Source: Tessaracoccus sp. MC1865
GTDB lineage: Bacteria > Actinomycetota > Actinomycetes > Propionibacteriales > Propionibacteriaceae
Reading direction: 5' to 3'
Length of the DNA: 64,000 bases
NCBI RefSeq assembly: GCF_017815535.1
Contig: NZ_CP072596.1
Span: forward strand, 496,001-560,000
Positions 1-7,845 of the stretch are shown one piece after another. Under the pieces are notes generated by a model. That model worked only from the letters and a program-made list of their open reading frames with translations. It was not told the origin of the DNA and ran no database searches. The position numbers were made by a program, and so were the translations under genes. The first letter of the stretch is position 1; each line of letters begins with the position of its first letter.

Positions 1-71
1 CAGTAGGCGCGGGGAGCTGAGGCTAGTCCGTTGCTGCACGAGTTCTCGGGATACTAGCTACGCTAACCCGC

Positions 72-881
72 ATGGCGACCGCGACGGGTCTCGAGGTGCG
101 TGTTCACGAAGGGCGTGAACGCGCGGAGGCGAAGCGTGTCACCAATACGGTCGACCAGGTCCTTGCGTCCCTGCATGAGATCGACCAGATGTACCTGCTC
201 CGGGCCGTTCGGCCGACGTGGGTTATGGCTGACATGGATCGGGTGGATCAGGTCCTGGTGATAAGGCTTGAGGCCCGCCACCAGCGGCGTCGAGAGATGG
301 CCGATTTGCTGGTGCCAGCCGAGGCGCTGGTAGCTGGGGCGCGGGTTCTTCGGGAGCTACCCGAGGTGCCGCCTCTATTTGCGCCGAGGACAGTGCAGAG
401 GCTCGGTGGTTTGGCCGAACCTAAAGACGGCGTCCAGCACGTGACGCTGGCAACATACAACGGCTCGGCCAATCGGCCCGTCGCGCTCGATGAGGCAGTG
501 AGAGCCAACGCAGCCGCGGCTGTGAGGCCCTTCGAGGTGGCCCACGGAACTGTGACCGGGTACCTGACGACTTTGTCTGACGCCAAGCAGAAGGGTGCCG
601 TAAAGGTGGGCGTCAAGACCTCCACTAACCTCGTCGTGAAAGGCCTCGTCCCTGAGCAGTTGGCGGATCGTCTCCGATCGCTGTGGCGGCATCGCGTCTC
701 GGTTCTCGGCCGGATTCGCCGGAACGCTCAAGGACAACCCCTCCTTATTGACGTGGAACACCTCGAGCAGATGCCCGAAGACAACTCCCTTCGTCCCTCG
801 ACGGACGAGCTGCTCGGTATCGGTGCCGAGTGGTTCACAGACATGACGGTTGACCAGTTCCTGGAGCAGATTCGTGAGTGA
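72..881 (+). CDS. hypothetical protein, partner of a PIN-domain protein
   Basis: I do not recognise this 269-residue protein. The N-terminal third is charged and helical-looking. The segment from about residue 170 to 235 (VKVGVKT...LVVKGL, then RVSVLGRIRRN) alternates like a small beta-rich domain. There is no signal peptide or membrane segment. Its stop codon lies inside the first codons of the next gene (8-bp overlap from GTG 874), so the two are surely co-transcribed and probably translationally coupled. Position directly upstream of a PIN nuclease suggests an antitoxin or regulator role, but that is context only. No clear Shine-Dalgarno precedes the ATG; a TACGCT at 59-64 could serve as a -10 for a leaderless message. 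Confidence 0.6.
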   Translation: MATATGLEVRVHEGRERAEAKRVTNTVDQVLASLHEIDQMYLLRAVRPTWVMADMDRVDQVLVIRLEARHQRRREMADLLVPAEALVAGARVLRELPEVPPLFAPRTVQRLGGLAEPKDGVQHVTLATYNGSANRPVALDEAVRANAAAAVRPFEVAHGTVTGYLTTLSDAKQKGAVKVGVKTSTNLVVKGLVPEQLADRLRSLWRHRVSVLGRIRRNAQGQPLLIDVEHLEQMPEDNSLRPSTDELLGIGAEWFTDMTVDQFLEQIRE

Positions 882-1434
882 ACGCGTGCGCATCTATGTC
901 GACTCGAACATCTACTGTGATTTGCTCGGCAAGAACAAGGAGCGCGACAAGGACAGTGGCCAGCATCGCTGGATTATTGCGAAGAAGGTCTTCGATGCGG
1001 TGAACGATGATCGGATCATTCTCTGCGCTTCCTCACTCATCGAGGCTGAGGTCTTGTGCCTTGGTGACGTGAGGAACAAGCATCACAATCTGGAGAGGGT
1101 TCGCGAGTGGTTCCGCGCTCCGGCGACAGAGTGGACAGAGGTCGACCGCTTCTTGGCGAGAGAGGCTGGCCGGCTCGCCAAGGAGTGGAAGCCGTATATG
1201 GCGAACCCCGACGGCAAGCTCGGCGGAGCGGATGCCACGCATCTTGCCGCCGCCATTCGTCTCAAATGCGACTTCCTAATGACGCACGACGAGGCCTTCC
1301 CTCTTGGCCACGACGTCGAAGGCGTCCGTGTCATGCGTCCAGACGTCGTCTGGCCCGAGCATCTCATGGATGAGGGGATCTCTGGGGCCGAGACGATGAG
1401 CCGCCAGCGTGTGCGTCAGCGGGAGGCAGGTTGA
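874..1434 (+). CDS. PIN-domain protein, probable toxin ribonuclease
   Basis: The protein opens with IYVDSNIYCDLL, the first acidic strand of PIN nucleases. It continues with an acidic residue in SSLIEAEVL, then GADATHLAAAI and DFLMTHDE, the third and fourth acidic positions that bind metal in VapC-like ribonucleases. Length (186 residues) is somewhat above classical VapC. The GTG at 874 is chosen over ATG 850 because it puts the conserved start of the domain close to the N-terminus and gives an 8-bp overlap with the upstream gene. Expected role is metal-dependent RNA cleavage in a toxin-antitoxin pair. The upstream partner is much larger than a VapB, which is unusual. Confidence 0.75.
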   Translation: MSERVRIYVDSNIYCDLLGKNKERDKDSGQHRWIIAKKVFDAVNDDRIILCASSLIEAEVLCLGDVRNKHHNLERVREWFRAPATEWTEVDRFLAREAGRLAKEWKPYMANPDGKLGGADATHLAAAIRLKCDFLMTHDEAFPLGHDVEGVRVMRPDVVWPEHLMDEGISGAETMSRQRVRQREAG

Positions 1435-1471
1435 GCCTCCGATTCAACCGTTAGCGGTATCAAACGCACAA

Positions 1472-1505
1472 GAACCCCGCCCACCTCGAGAGGTGGGCGG
1501 TGTTC
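1472..1505 (+). terminator. hairpin terminator after the PIN gene
   Basis: CCGCCCACCTC at 1477-1487 pairs perfectly with GAGGTGGGCGG at 1490-1500, and the stem extends with one mismatch to GAAC/GTTC at 1472-1475 and 1502-1505. It lies 38 bp after the PIN stop codon. From 1506 to 1781 I see no credible gene; the small ORFs there have no recognisable content. Confidence 0.75.
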
Positions 1506-1781
1506 GCTGTTGCTCGCGCAGGGGGCGGATAGTTACAGGTTTAGCCGCGCGGGGGGATTACTGCGCTGCACTCTGTGAGCAGGACTCCGTACGGGGTGTG
1601 CAGCCCCCTGCCGGCGCTGCATTTCTGGAGGAGGGTTGGCTGCTCGGGACGCCTCGGCCGCAAACACGCCCACAGCCACCATCAGGAGAGCCCCTAGCTG
1701 GACCGCATTTGCTGCTAATCGGCCCCCTGCCTTGTGCCCATCTGTTTGTGTGATATATCAGGTGGTCACGGGAACCGGCGC

Positions 1782-1875
1782 CTATCCAAACGGTAGTTCG
1801 GTGGTGTCGTGGATCTCTTTCCGATCGTGGGCGCAGCGGCGTGATGTCGATCAACTGCATCCGTAGTACTGCGCC
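1782..1875 (-). pseudogene. remnant of a transaldolase/F6P-aldolase-like gene
   Basis: Read on the minus strand, 1782-1838 matches the 3' end of the intact gene at 12810-13487, including the same TAG stop (CTA at 1782-1784) and the peptide ending EIHDTTELPFG against EIHGTTELPFE; about three-quarters of bases agree by eye. From about 1842 to 1875 the match resumes at a segment corresponding to about 13061-13096 (RMQLIDI against RMQSIDI), so some 190 bp in between are deleted. A 4-bp gap near 1863 and frame changes confirm that it is not translated as a whole. Confidence 0.8.
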
Positions 1876-1933
1876 TAATCGTCGATTGCTACCGTCGCGA
1901 GGAGGTGCCGGCCGCGAGTGCCCGCCGGGGTGG

Positions 1934-2980
1934 TCACAGGAGCGGGGCGGCAGTCTCATCAGGGTCGAAGAAGTCCACCTCAATGTTGAAGGCGACGCTG
2001 GATCCGCCCGGGATCCAGCGGATCAGACCGTCCCTGTCCGCTGCCGCCCTGCCGCGATGGTGGGCGCTGGCGGGCAGGCAGAAGCCGGCAGCCTGCTCCT
2101 CGCCCGTGTTCGAGATCCACCTGATCGCCAACGGCAGATGTTCGGTTTCGTAGCTCACGCACGCCGCCCGCCCGTCAGGCCTGGTCTGCATGAAGTGAGC
2201 CCATCCGTCGGCGTCTGGTGTCGGCCGGAGGATCGCGCAGTACTCGGGAACGATCCGGCGTTGGGGGTCGACGGAGTCCCCCTTGCGCAGGTCAGAGCCG
2301 ATGCCCTCCAGATAAGCGGCCGTCGCGGGCTCCTGCGCGGGGTGTGGAGCAAGCTCGAAGTGCTGATCGTCGAACGGGACCGTTTGGACGAGCCGTCCAC
2401 CCTCGAAGAGCGGCCAGTTCACGTGGCAGAGGTACGTGTAGCCGAACGGGTTGCTGCGATGATTCGAGATCTGGACGTTGAGTTCGAGGCCCGTGCCGTC
2501 CTCGCGGAGCGTGAGCGTTGGCTGGAACGTGACGTCGGCCGTATGGCTCACGCGGTGTCGGAACTGCCCGGTAACCCCGACCCATCCGTCACCGAGGAGG
2601 AGGCGAGCGTCACCGAAGAGGCCGTTGGGCAGTTCGCCGTGGTGCGGGTGAGTGTCCTCCGGCCCGGGCGCGCCCAGGCCCGAGAGCCCGCAATGCAGGA
2701 GGAAGCCGCCGTAGGTCTCGCCGAACGCGGTTGACGCCGAAGGCTCGTCGAACGTGCTGATCATGGTCAGCGGCTCGCCATCGACGGTGTAGCGCCACAC
2801 CTGCTGCCCGCGGAATGGCAACACGATGAGTTCGACACGCTCGGTGACGAGCCGCAGCGCGGCTACGCCGGAGGCGTAGCGGAAGGTGGACACCGCCGCG
2901 CCGGGGGAGTCCAGCAGGGGCTGCTCGTGGGCCTCGAACATGGCCTCCCGCAGGAGGATGCTGCGCAGCGGTGTCTCCAT
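1934..2980 (-). CDS. aldose 1-epimerase-like (DUF4432-type) protein
   Basis: A 348-residue protein of the galactose-mutarotase superfold. Visible family features are the early strand VWRYTVDGEPL, the HPHHGELPNG segment that carries paired histidines, RVSHTADVTFQPTLTL, and NWPLFEGGRLVQ. Members bind or interconvert anomers of sugars; the exact reaction is not deducible. The start is placed at 2980 (METPLRS) because AAGGAGA lies just upstream; an in-frame extension to 3055 overlaps the preceding gene and is unlikely. It is the last intact gene of the minus-strand sugar operon, 16 bp after the ASRT-like gene. No signal peptide, so a cytoplasmic role on imported sugar is likely. Confidence 0.75.
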   Translation of the reverse strand: METPLRSILLREAMFEAHEQPLLDSPGAAVSTFRYASGVAALRLVTERVELIVLPFRGQQVWRYTVDGEPLTMISTFDEPSASTAFGETYGGFLLHCGLSGLGAPGPEDTHPHHGELPNGLFGDARLLLGDGWVGVTGQFRHRVSHTADVTFQPTLTLREDGTGLELNVQISNHRSNPFGYTYLCHVNWPLFEGGRLVQTVPFDDQHFELAPHPAQEPATAAYLEGIGSDLRKGDSVDPQRRIVPEYCAILRPTPDADGWAHFMQTRPDGRAACVSYETEHLPLAIRWISNTGEEQAAGFCLPASAHHRGRAAADRDGLIRWIPGGSSVAFNIEVDFFDPDETAAPLL

Positions 2981-2996
2981 GACGTCTCCTTCTGGC

Positions 2997-3359
2997 TCAG
3001 TCTTCGTGATATCCGGGAGTGGTGTAGAACGCCATGTTCGGCTGCCGCACATCAAGGCGCCCGTACTGGGCGACGATGCCCACGTCGGAGGTGAGCCGGA
3101 TGCCGTACTGGACCTCGCGCGGGAGTTCGAACCCGCCCATGTCGGTAGTCACGTTGGTGCGCAGGCACCGCACCCGCTCCGGTTCGACGTCGACGGTGAA
3201 CCTGTCAGGTGCTTTGTCCGCCCAGTACAGGGCCACCTCCACCCGGGCTTCCTCCGAGTTGGGATTGAGGATGATGATGGACTCGTGCCCCTGCGGGTCC
3301 CCGTCGCCCGGGGGCGGCAGTTCCCCGTCGGGGAAGTACCAGGTCTTCTTGCCCGCCAT
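2997..3359 (-). CDS. ASRT-family (DUF1362) putative sugar-binding protein
   Basis: A 120-residue protein resembling the Anabaena sensory rhodopsin transducer family. It starts GKKTWYFPDGELPP, then ESIIILNPNSEEARVEVALYW, VRCLRTN, and ends IVAQYGRLDVRQPNMAFYTTP, matching the order of strands and the conserved QxxRLDxRQ region of ASRT. The family folds as a beta-sandwich and has been proposed from comparative genomics to be a small-molecule, likely carbohydrate, binding domain. No rhodopsin gene is present here. Its ATG shares one base with the TGA of the upstream deacetylase (TGATG), implying translational coupling. Function is inferred from fold and context only. Confidence 0.75.
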   Translation of the reverse strand: MAGKKTWYFPDGELPPPGDGDPQGHESIIILNPNSEEARVEVALYWADKAPDRFTVDVEPERVRCLRTNVTTDMGGFELPREVQYGIRLTSDVGIVAQYGRLDVRQPNMAFYTTPGYHED

Positions 3360-4279
3360 CACACACCCACCCGCTGTGACTGCCGCTCCCTGACAAGAGC
3401 GGGGACGTCCTTCGCCTGCATGAAGACCGCGCCCTCGGCCTTGAGGCCCTCGATGAGGATGCGCAGTTCGTCGATGGCGCCCGGACCCACGTTCTCGGTG
3501 ATGAATGACTCCGGGATCACCGTGGCCTCGCCGAAGTTGTAGCTCTTCTCCATGGGCCAGAACTCCCAGGGATGGATGTAGAAGCAGAGGTAGGTGTCGA
3601 TCTGCTTGCCGTCGCAGAACTGCTTGAACGCCATCGAGCGCTCCAGCATGTACCGCCCGCCCTTGGTGCGGAACAGGGGCCATTGATCTCGATCTCGCTC
3701 CAGGCCAGGGTCGTTGGACTCCATCACCATGTCGGCGAAGTTCGGGATCTGCAGGACCGAGGAATCGCCCCGCTGGGTCCAGTCCTCGAGGCTGGAGAAG
3801 TACGGCGCGAACTGCTCGCGGTGGAAGTACATGGGGTAGGTGAGATCCGCTACGTAGCCCAGTTCGTCCAGGGCCCTCACCACTGCGGTGGAGCCCCACA
3901 GCCGGGGGCAGCGGAACGAGACCGGGCGGACCCCGGTGGCCTGCTCGATCAGCTCGGTGTTGAGCCTGAGGCGGGGCAGCACCTCGTGTTCTAGGATCGG
4001 CTTGGTGCCGGGCAGGTCGAAGAGCGGGTCGCCGACGGTCTCGTGCTGAAGCGAGTGGGATCCCACCTCGTGGCCCCGGGCGAGGCACTCACGGGCCACC
4101 TCGGGATGTGCCTCCACCGAATCCCCGGTGAACAGGAAGGTGGTGGTCACGTCGGTCTCCTCGAAGAGATCCAGGAGGAGCGGCGTGCCCTTCGTCAGGC
4201 CCTCGTAATAGGGCGTGAAGCTTCCGACGTCGGTCTCCATGTCGGTGCCGATGACCACGGTGATGGGGTTCTGATTCAT
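3359..4279 (-). CDS. polysaccharide deacetylase (CE4/NodB-like)
   Basis: A 306-residue NodB-homology protein. IGTDMETD near the N-terminus supplies the catalytic and metal aspartates. TTTFLFTGDSVEAHPE follows, and GHEVGSHSLQHE carries the SHxxxH metal-binding motif. RCPRLWGS corresponds to the RxP motif, and a late FYIHPWEF carries the second catalytic histidine. There is no signal peptide, so unlike cell-wall deacetylases this one probably acts on an intracellular sugar derivative. ATG 4279 is chosen from domain alignment; in-frame extensions to 4312 or 4495 lack good ribosome sites. It overlaps the ASRT-like gene by one base and follows the LacI gene, suggesting the two small proteins share a substrate. 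Confidence 0.85.
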   Translation of the reverse strand: MNQNPITVVIGTDMETDVGSFTPYYEGLTKGTPLLLDLFEETDVTTTFLFTGDSVEAHPEVARECLARGHEVGSHSLQHETVGDPLFDLPGTKPILEHEVLPRLRLNTELIEQATGVRPVSFRCPRLWGSTAVVRALDELGYVADLTYPMYFHREQFAPYFSSLEDWTQRGDSSVLQIPNFADMVMESNDPGLERDRDQWPLFRTKGGRYMLERSMAFKQFCDGKQIDTYLCFYIHPWEFWPMEKSYNFGEATVIPESFITENVGPGAIDELRILIEGLKAEGAVFMQAKDVPALVRERQSQRVGV

Positions 4280-4317
4280 GTGATTGTCTTTCTGTCTTGC
4301 TTCGTTCTGCATGCTGC

Positions 4318-5304
4318 TCAGGTGGTTTCGCCGAGATGGAACTCGGCATCGAAGAGGTGCGTCTCGCCGCTGTAGTGGCCGTCCATGCCGTCCTGGAGGA
4401 GTTCCCAGGCCTTTTCGGCGATCTGGTCCACGGGCTGAACCATCGTGGTGATGACGGGTCGCATGAATCCGTACGTGTCGATGTGGTCGAAACAAGCGAC
4501 GGCGAGGTCGCGGGGGACCGTCATTCCCCGTTGGCGGGCCATCCGGACAGTGGCATACGCCAGAACGTTGTTCTGCGCGATCACGGCAGTCGGGCGATCA
4601 TCGCCCTCCATGATGGCGCCCACTTTGGCGTACCCGTCGGCGTACTGGAAGTTGGTGCGCACGATCCACTCCGGATTGAGCGCCAGGCCATTGGCCACCA
4701 GGCACCCCTCGAACCCGTCGAGACGCTCACGAGCGGAGGATTCGCCGGCCGGCCCCACCACGGTGGCGATCCGGCGGTGGCCACGGTCGATGAGGTGCTG
4801 CGTCAGGCTGTAGGAGGACCCCACGTTGTCGGCACCCACGAAGTTGCAGCCGAAGTCCCCCTTCGGCAGGTTGTCAACGAAGACGATCTGCTGCAGGAGC
4901 GATTCGGGCAGCGACGAATATACGTCGGCCCCTGCGGTGGCGACTACCAGCCCGCCCACAGTCGACGAGCGGAGATGCGTGACGAAGGCCTCCTCGCGTG
5001 CCGCGTCCTCACCAATGTTGAACAGCATCGGGGTGTACCCGGCGTGGCTCACCAACCGGTCGATGGACTTGAAGAGGAGGGCGTAGAACTCGTTGCTGAT
5101 GTCTGGTACCACTACGCCAAGTGAGTTCACCCGCTGCATTTTCAGGGCCTGGGCCATCTGATTCGGCAAGTAGTGAATCTTGCCCGCATAGGCCAGGACC
5201 TTCTCGCGAGTCTCTTCGCTCACCCTCCCCTTGCCGTTCAGGACCCGCGAGATGGTGGACTCGCTGACGCCGAGTTCGTTGGCTATGTCTCTCAGAGTGG
5301 GCAT
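4318..5304 (-). CDS. LacI-family transcriptional regulator
   Basis: The 328-residue protein has the full LacI architecture: an N-terminal helix-turn-helix (TLRDIANELGVSESTISRVL, residues about 3-22), the hinge helix (YLPNQMAQALK), and a periplasmic-binding-protein-like effector domain beginning SLGVVVPDISNEFY. It sits inside the operon it probably controls, between the ABC permease and deacetylase genes. The best operator candidates in the locus are the CAAACGTTTG palindromes upstream of the creatinase-like gene (12677-12761). The effector is presumably the imported sugar or its phosphate. Confidence 0.9.
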   Translation of the reverse strand: MPTLRDIANELGVSESTISRVLNGKGRVSEETREKVLAYAGKIHYLPNQMAQALKMQRVNSLGVVVPDISNEFYALLFKSIDRLVSHAGYTPMLFNIGEDAAREEAFVTHLRSSTVGGLVVATAGADVYSSLPESLLQQIVFVDNLPKGDFGCNFVGADNVGSSYSLTQHLIDRGHRRIATVVGPAGESSARERLDGFEGCLVANGLALNPEWIVRTNFQYADGYAKVGAIMEGDDRPTAVIAQNNVLAYATVRMARQRGMTVPRDLAVACFDHIDTYGFMRPVITTMVQPVDQIAEKAWELLQDGMDGHYSGETHLFDAEFHLGETT

Positions 5305-5335
5305 CTCTCACCGCCTTGGTAATGCACCTGCTGCT

Positions 5336-6316
5336 CTACTTGCGCTTGGAGTTCACGTCGATGAGCACCACCGTAATGAGGATGAGGCCCTTGACGATCC
5401 ACTGGAAATAGGTGTTCACGCCGATGAGCACCATCGCGTTGGAGATGACACCGATGAGGAAGGCGCCCAACACAACTCCGAGGACGTTTCCGCGGCCGCC
5501 GAATAGCGAGGTTCCACCGAGGACGACGACGGTCATTACCTCGAACAGCATCGCGTCGCCCAGCGTGGCGGAGCCCGACATTGTGCGGGCCGTCAGGCCG
5601 ATGCTGCCCAGCGTGGCCAGGAACGAACAGATGATGAAGGCCACCATGCCGATGAACTTCACGTTGATCCCCGACAGCCGCGCCGCGTCTGCGTTACCGC
5701 CAACCGCGTAGAAGCTCCGCCCCAGCTCGGTGTGCTGCGTGAAGACGTAGCATGCCGCCGTGACCAGCACCATCAGGTAGACGGGCACAGGCACCGAGAA
5801 CAGGTACCCCATGCCCAGATAGTTGAGCCAGCTCGGCAGACCACTGATGGGAAGCCCGCGCGAGTACAGGAACGCGATGCCCGTCAGAACGTTCATGGTG
5901 ACGAGCGTTGCAATGAAGGAGGGAACCTTGCCGTAAATGACGAACAGCCCGTTCACCATCCCCAGGACGATCGAACTCAGCATGACCATGAGGAGCGCCA
6001 CCCAGATGCTGAGCCCCTGGTTCGCGACGAGACCGGCCAGGAGAACCGATTGGAGCCCGATGGCCGAGCCGATCGACAGATCCAGGTGACCGATGAGGAT
6101 GACGAAGAACTGCCCCAACGCCACGATCGACAGGAACGAGATCTGGCGCGCGATGTTCATGAGGTTGCCGAGTTCCAAGAACCGGTCGATGGTCACGGAG
6201 CAGATGGCGAACAACGCCAGGAAGAGGAAGAGGATCATCCACTCGTTGACGAAGGCCCTCACGCCTCCAGAGAAGCGGGTGCTCTTCGCGGCGTAGGTTG
6301 CGGTTGCGGTAGTCAT
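5336..6316 (-). CDS. ribose-type sugar ABC transporter permease (RbsC-like)
   Basis: A 326-residue polytopic membrane protein with about ten hydrophobic segments. GQFFVILIGHLDLSIGS is the hallmark of the RbsC/AraH permease family, and the C-terminal segment VLGGTSLFGGRGNVLGVVLG contains the family's cytoplasmic loop. It should form the transmembrane pore with the double ATPase encoded just upstream. Its ATG overlaps the ATPase stop by four bases (ATGA at 6313-6316), the usual layout for subunits made in fixed ratio. The substrate is a mono- or small saccharide of unknown identity. Confidence 0.9.
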   Translation of the reverse strand: MTTATATYAAKSTRFSGGVRAFVNEWMILFLFLALFAICSVTIDRFLELGNLMNIARQISFLSIVALGQFFVILIGHLDLSIGSAIGLQSVLLAGLVANQGLSIWVALLMVMLSSIVLGMVNGLFVIYGKVPSFIATLVTMNVLTGIAFLYSRGLPISGLPSWLNYLGMGYLFSVPVPVYLMVLVTAACYVFTQHTELGRSFYAVGGNADAARLSGINVKFIGMVAFIICSFLATLGSIGLTARTMSGSATLGDAMLFEVMTVVVLGGTSLFGGRGNVLGVVLGAFLIGVISNAMVLIGVNTYFQWIVKGLILITVVLIDVNSKRK

Positions 6317-7845
6317 CTCTCTGCTCCCAACAGACTGGTCATTACTTCAGATTGGTTCAACCGGTCTCCTTCGAAGGAGTCACGGATCCGCCCTTCGTAG
6401 AGGACGTATATGCGGTGCGATAAGCCGAGCAGTTCCTCAATCTCGGGCGAGACGAGGATCACCGACTTTCCCTCGGCGGTGAGAGCCGCGATGAGTCTGT
6501 AGATCTCGCTCTTCGCCCCGACATCAATTCCCCGGGTGGGCTCATCCATCAGGAAGATCTCTGTGTCGGCGATCAGCCACTTCCCGATGACGATCTTCTG
6601 TTGGTTTCCCCCGGACAACTTTGTCGTGGGCTGCCATAGGTTGGAGTAGCGGAGCTGAAGCGACTCCAAGGTGTCGTAGGACTTTCGCAGCTCAGCCTCG
6701 TCGTCCATGAACACACCCCACTTCTTGAACTTGCGCATCGAAGGAAGGGTGGCATTCTTCCTGACATCCAGCGCGCTGTTCAGGCCCAGGCGCTTGCGTT
6801 CGTCAGGGATGAGGCCAAGCCCATGCTGGATGGCTTTGCGCGGGGACGTCATGGAGACCGCTTCGCCGTTGACACGGATGGTGCCCTTCTTGACCTTGTA
6901 GTCTCCGAAAATCGCCAGCAGCAACTCGGACTTACCGGCTCCCACAAGGCCGGCAATGCCCACAACCTCGCCCCGGCGCACTTCCAGATCCACGTCGAAG
7001 AACGCGTCGCTGGTGAGCCCTTCCACCTGCAACACCACGTCGTCGTCCGGGGGGTTGAGGGTGGGGTAGACCTGGCTTAATTCGCGCCCCGCGATCAGTT
7101 CGACGAGCTTGGGCTTCGTCAACTCGGTCACGTCCCCGGTCCTGATGTGGCGGCCGTCCATCAGCACCGTGTAGCGATCACAGACGCTGAAGATCTCATC
7201 CAAACGGTGGGAGATGTAGATGATGCCCTTGCCGTCTCGTTTGAGGAGCTCGACGATGCGGAAGATGTTCTCGATGTCGTTCTCGGGCAGCACGGCGGTC
7301 AGCTCGTCCAGGATGATCACCTGGGCTTCCTGGGACAGCGCCCTCGCCAACTGCACGAGTTGTTTCTCGGCGGTGCGGAGGTACTTGACCGGCACGTCGA
7401 GGTGGATGTCGACGCCCAGGTAGGTGAGCAGTTCAGCCGCGCGGGCACGCTGGGCGCGTCGGTCGATGAACGGCCCACGCTTCGAGTAGTTGCCGACGTA
7501 GATGTTCTCCAGCGCGGTCATCTCCTCCATCAGTTGGAACTCCTGATGGACCACGGCGATCCCGAGGGCCTGCGAGTCCCGCACGTCATAGTGCTTCGGG
7601 ACCCTCTGGCCTCCCACGAACAGCTCGCCCGAGGTGAGGGTGTTCTCGCCGATGATGCACTTGGCCAGGGTGGACTTACCCGCGCCGTTCTCGCCCACCA
7701 GCGCGTGGCATTCGCCGGGGCGCAGGTCGAACGAGACGCCGTCGAGGGCCAGTACCCCGGGAAACTCCATGCGGGCGTTGCGGATCTCGACCAGTGGCGT
7801 GGTGGTGATCTCCTGGGGTGTCACTTCCTGTGCGACCGCGCTCAT
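6313..7845 (-). CDS. ribose-type sugar ABC transporter ATPase (RbsA-like)
   Basis: A 510-residue protein with two fused ATPase domains. The first has GENGAGKSTLAK as Walker A, and the second has GLVGAGKSELL as a degenerate Walker A plus the strong signature SGGNQQK and DEPTRGIDVGAK as Walker B. This arrangement is typical of RbsA/MglA/XylG. ATG 7845 (MSAVAQ) is chosen because it overlaps the stop of the glycoside hydrolase gene (ATGA); the longer reading to 7995 lies within that gene. It energises the permease encoded immediately downstream. Confidence 0.92.
   Translation of the reverse strand: MSAVAQEVTPQEITTTPLVEIRNARMEFPGVLALDGVSFDLRPGECHALVGENGAGKSTLAKCIIGENTLTSGELFVGGQRVPKHYDVRDSQALGIAVVHQEFQLMEEMTALENIYVGNYSKRGPFIDRRAQRARAAELLTYLGVDIHLDVPVKYLRTAEKQLVQLARALSQEAQVIILDELTAVLPENDIENIFRIVELLKRDGKGIIYISHRLDEIFSVCDRYTVLMDGRHIRTGDVTELTKPKLVELIAGRELSQVYPTLNPPDDDVVLQVEGLTSDAFFDVDLEVRRGEVVGIAGLVGAGKSELLLAIFGDYKVKKGTIRVNGEAVSMTSPRKAIQHGLGLIPDERKRLGLNSALDVRKNATLPSMRKFKKWGVFMDDEAELRKSYDTLESLQLRYSNLWQPTTKLSGGNQQKIVIGKWLIADTEIFLMDEPTRGIDVGAKSEIYRLIAALTAEGKSVILVSPEIEELLGLSHRIYVLYEGRIRDSFEGDRLNQSEVMTSLLGAER

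Noticed and set aside
1409-1866. Small plus-strand frames between the PIN gene and the sugar operon
   Set aside because: No domain, no good ribosome site, and part of the stretch is the antisense aldolase remnant.
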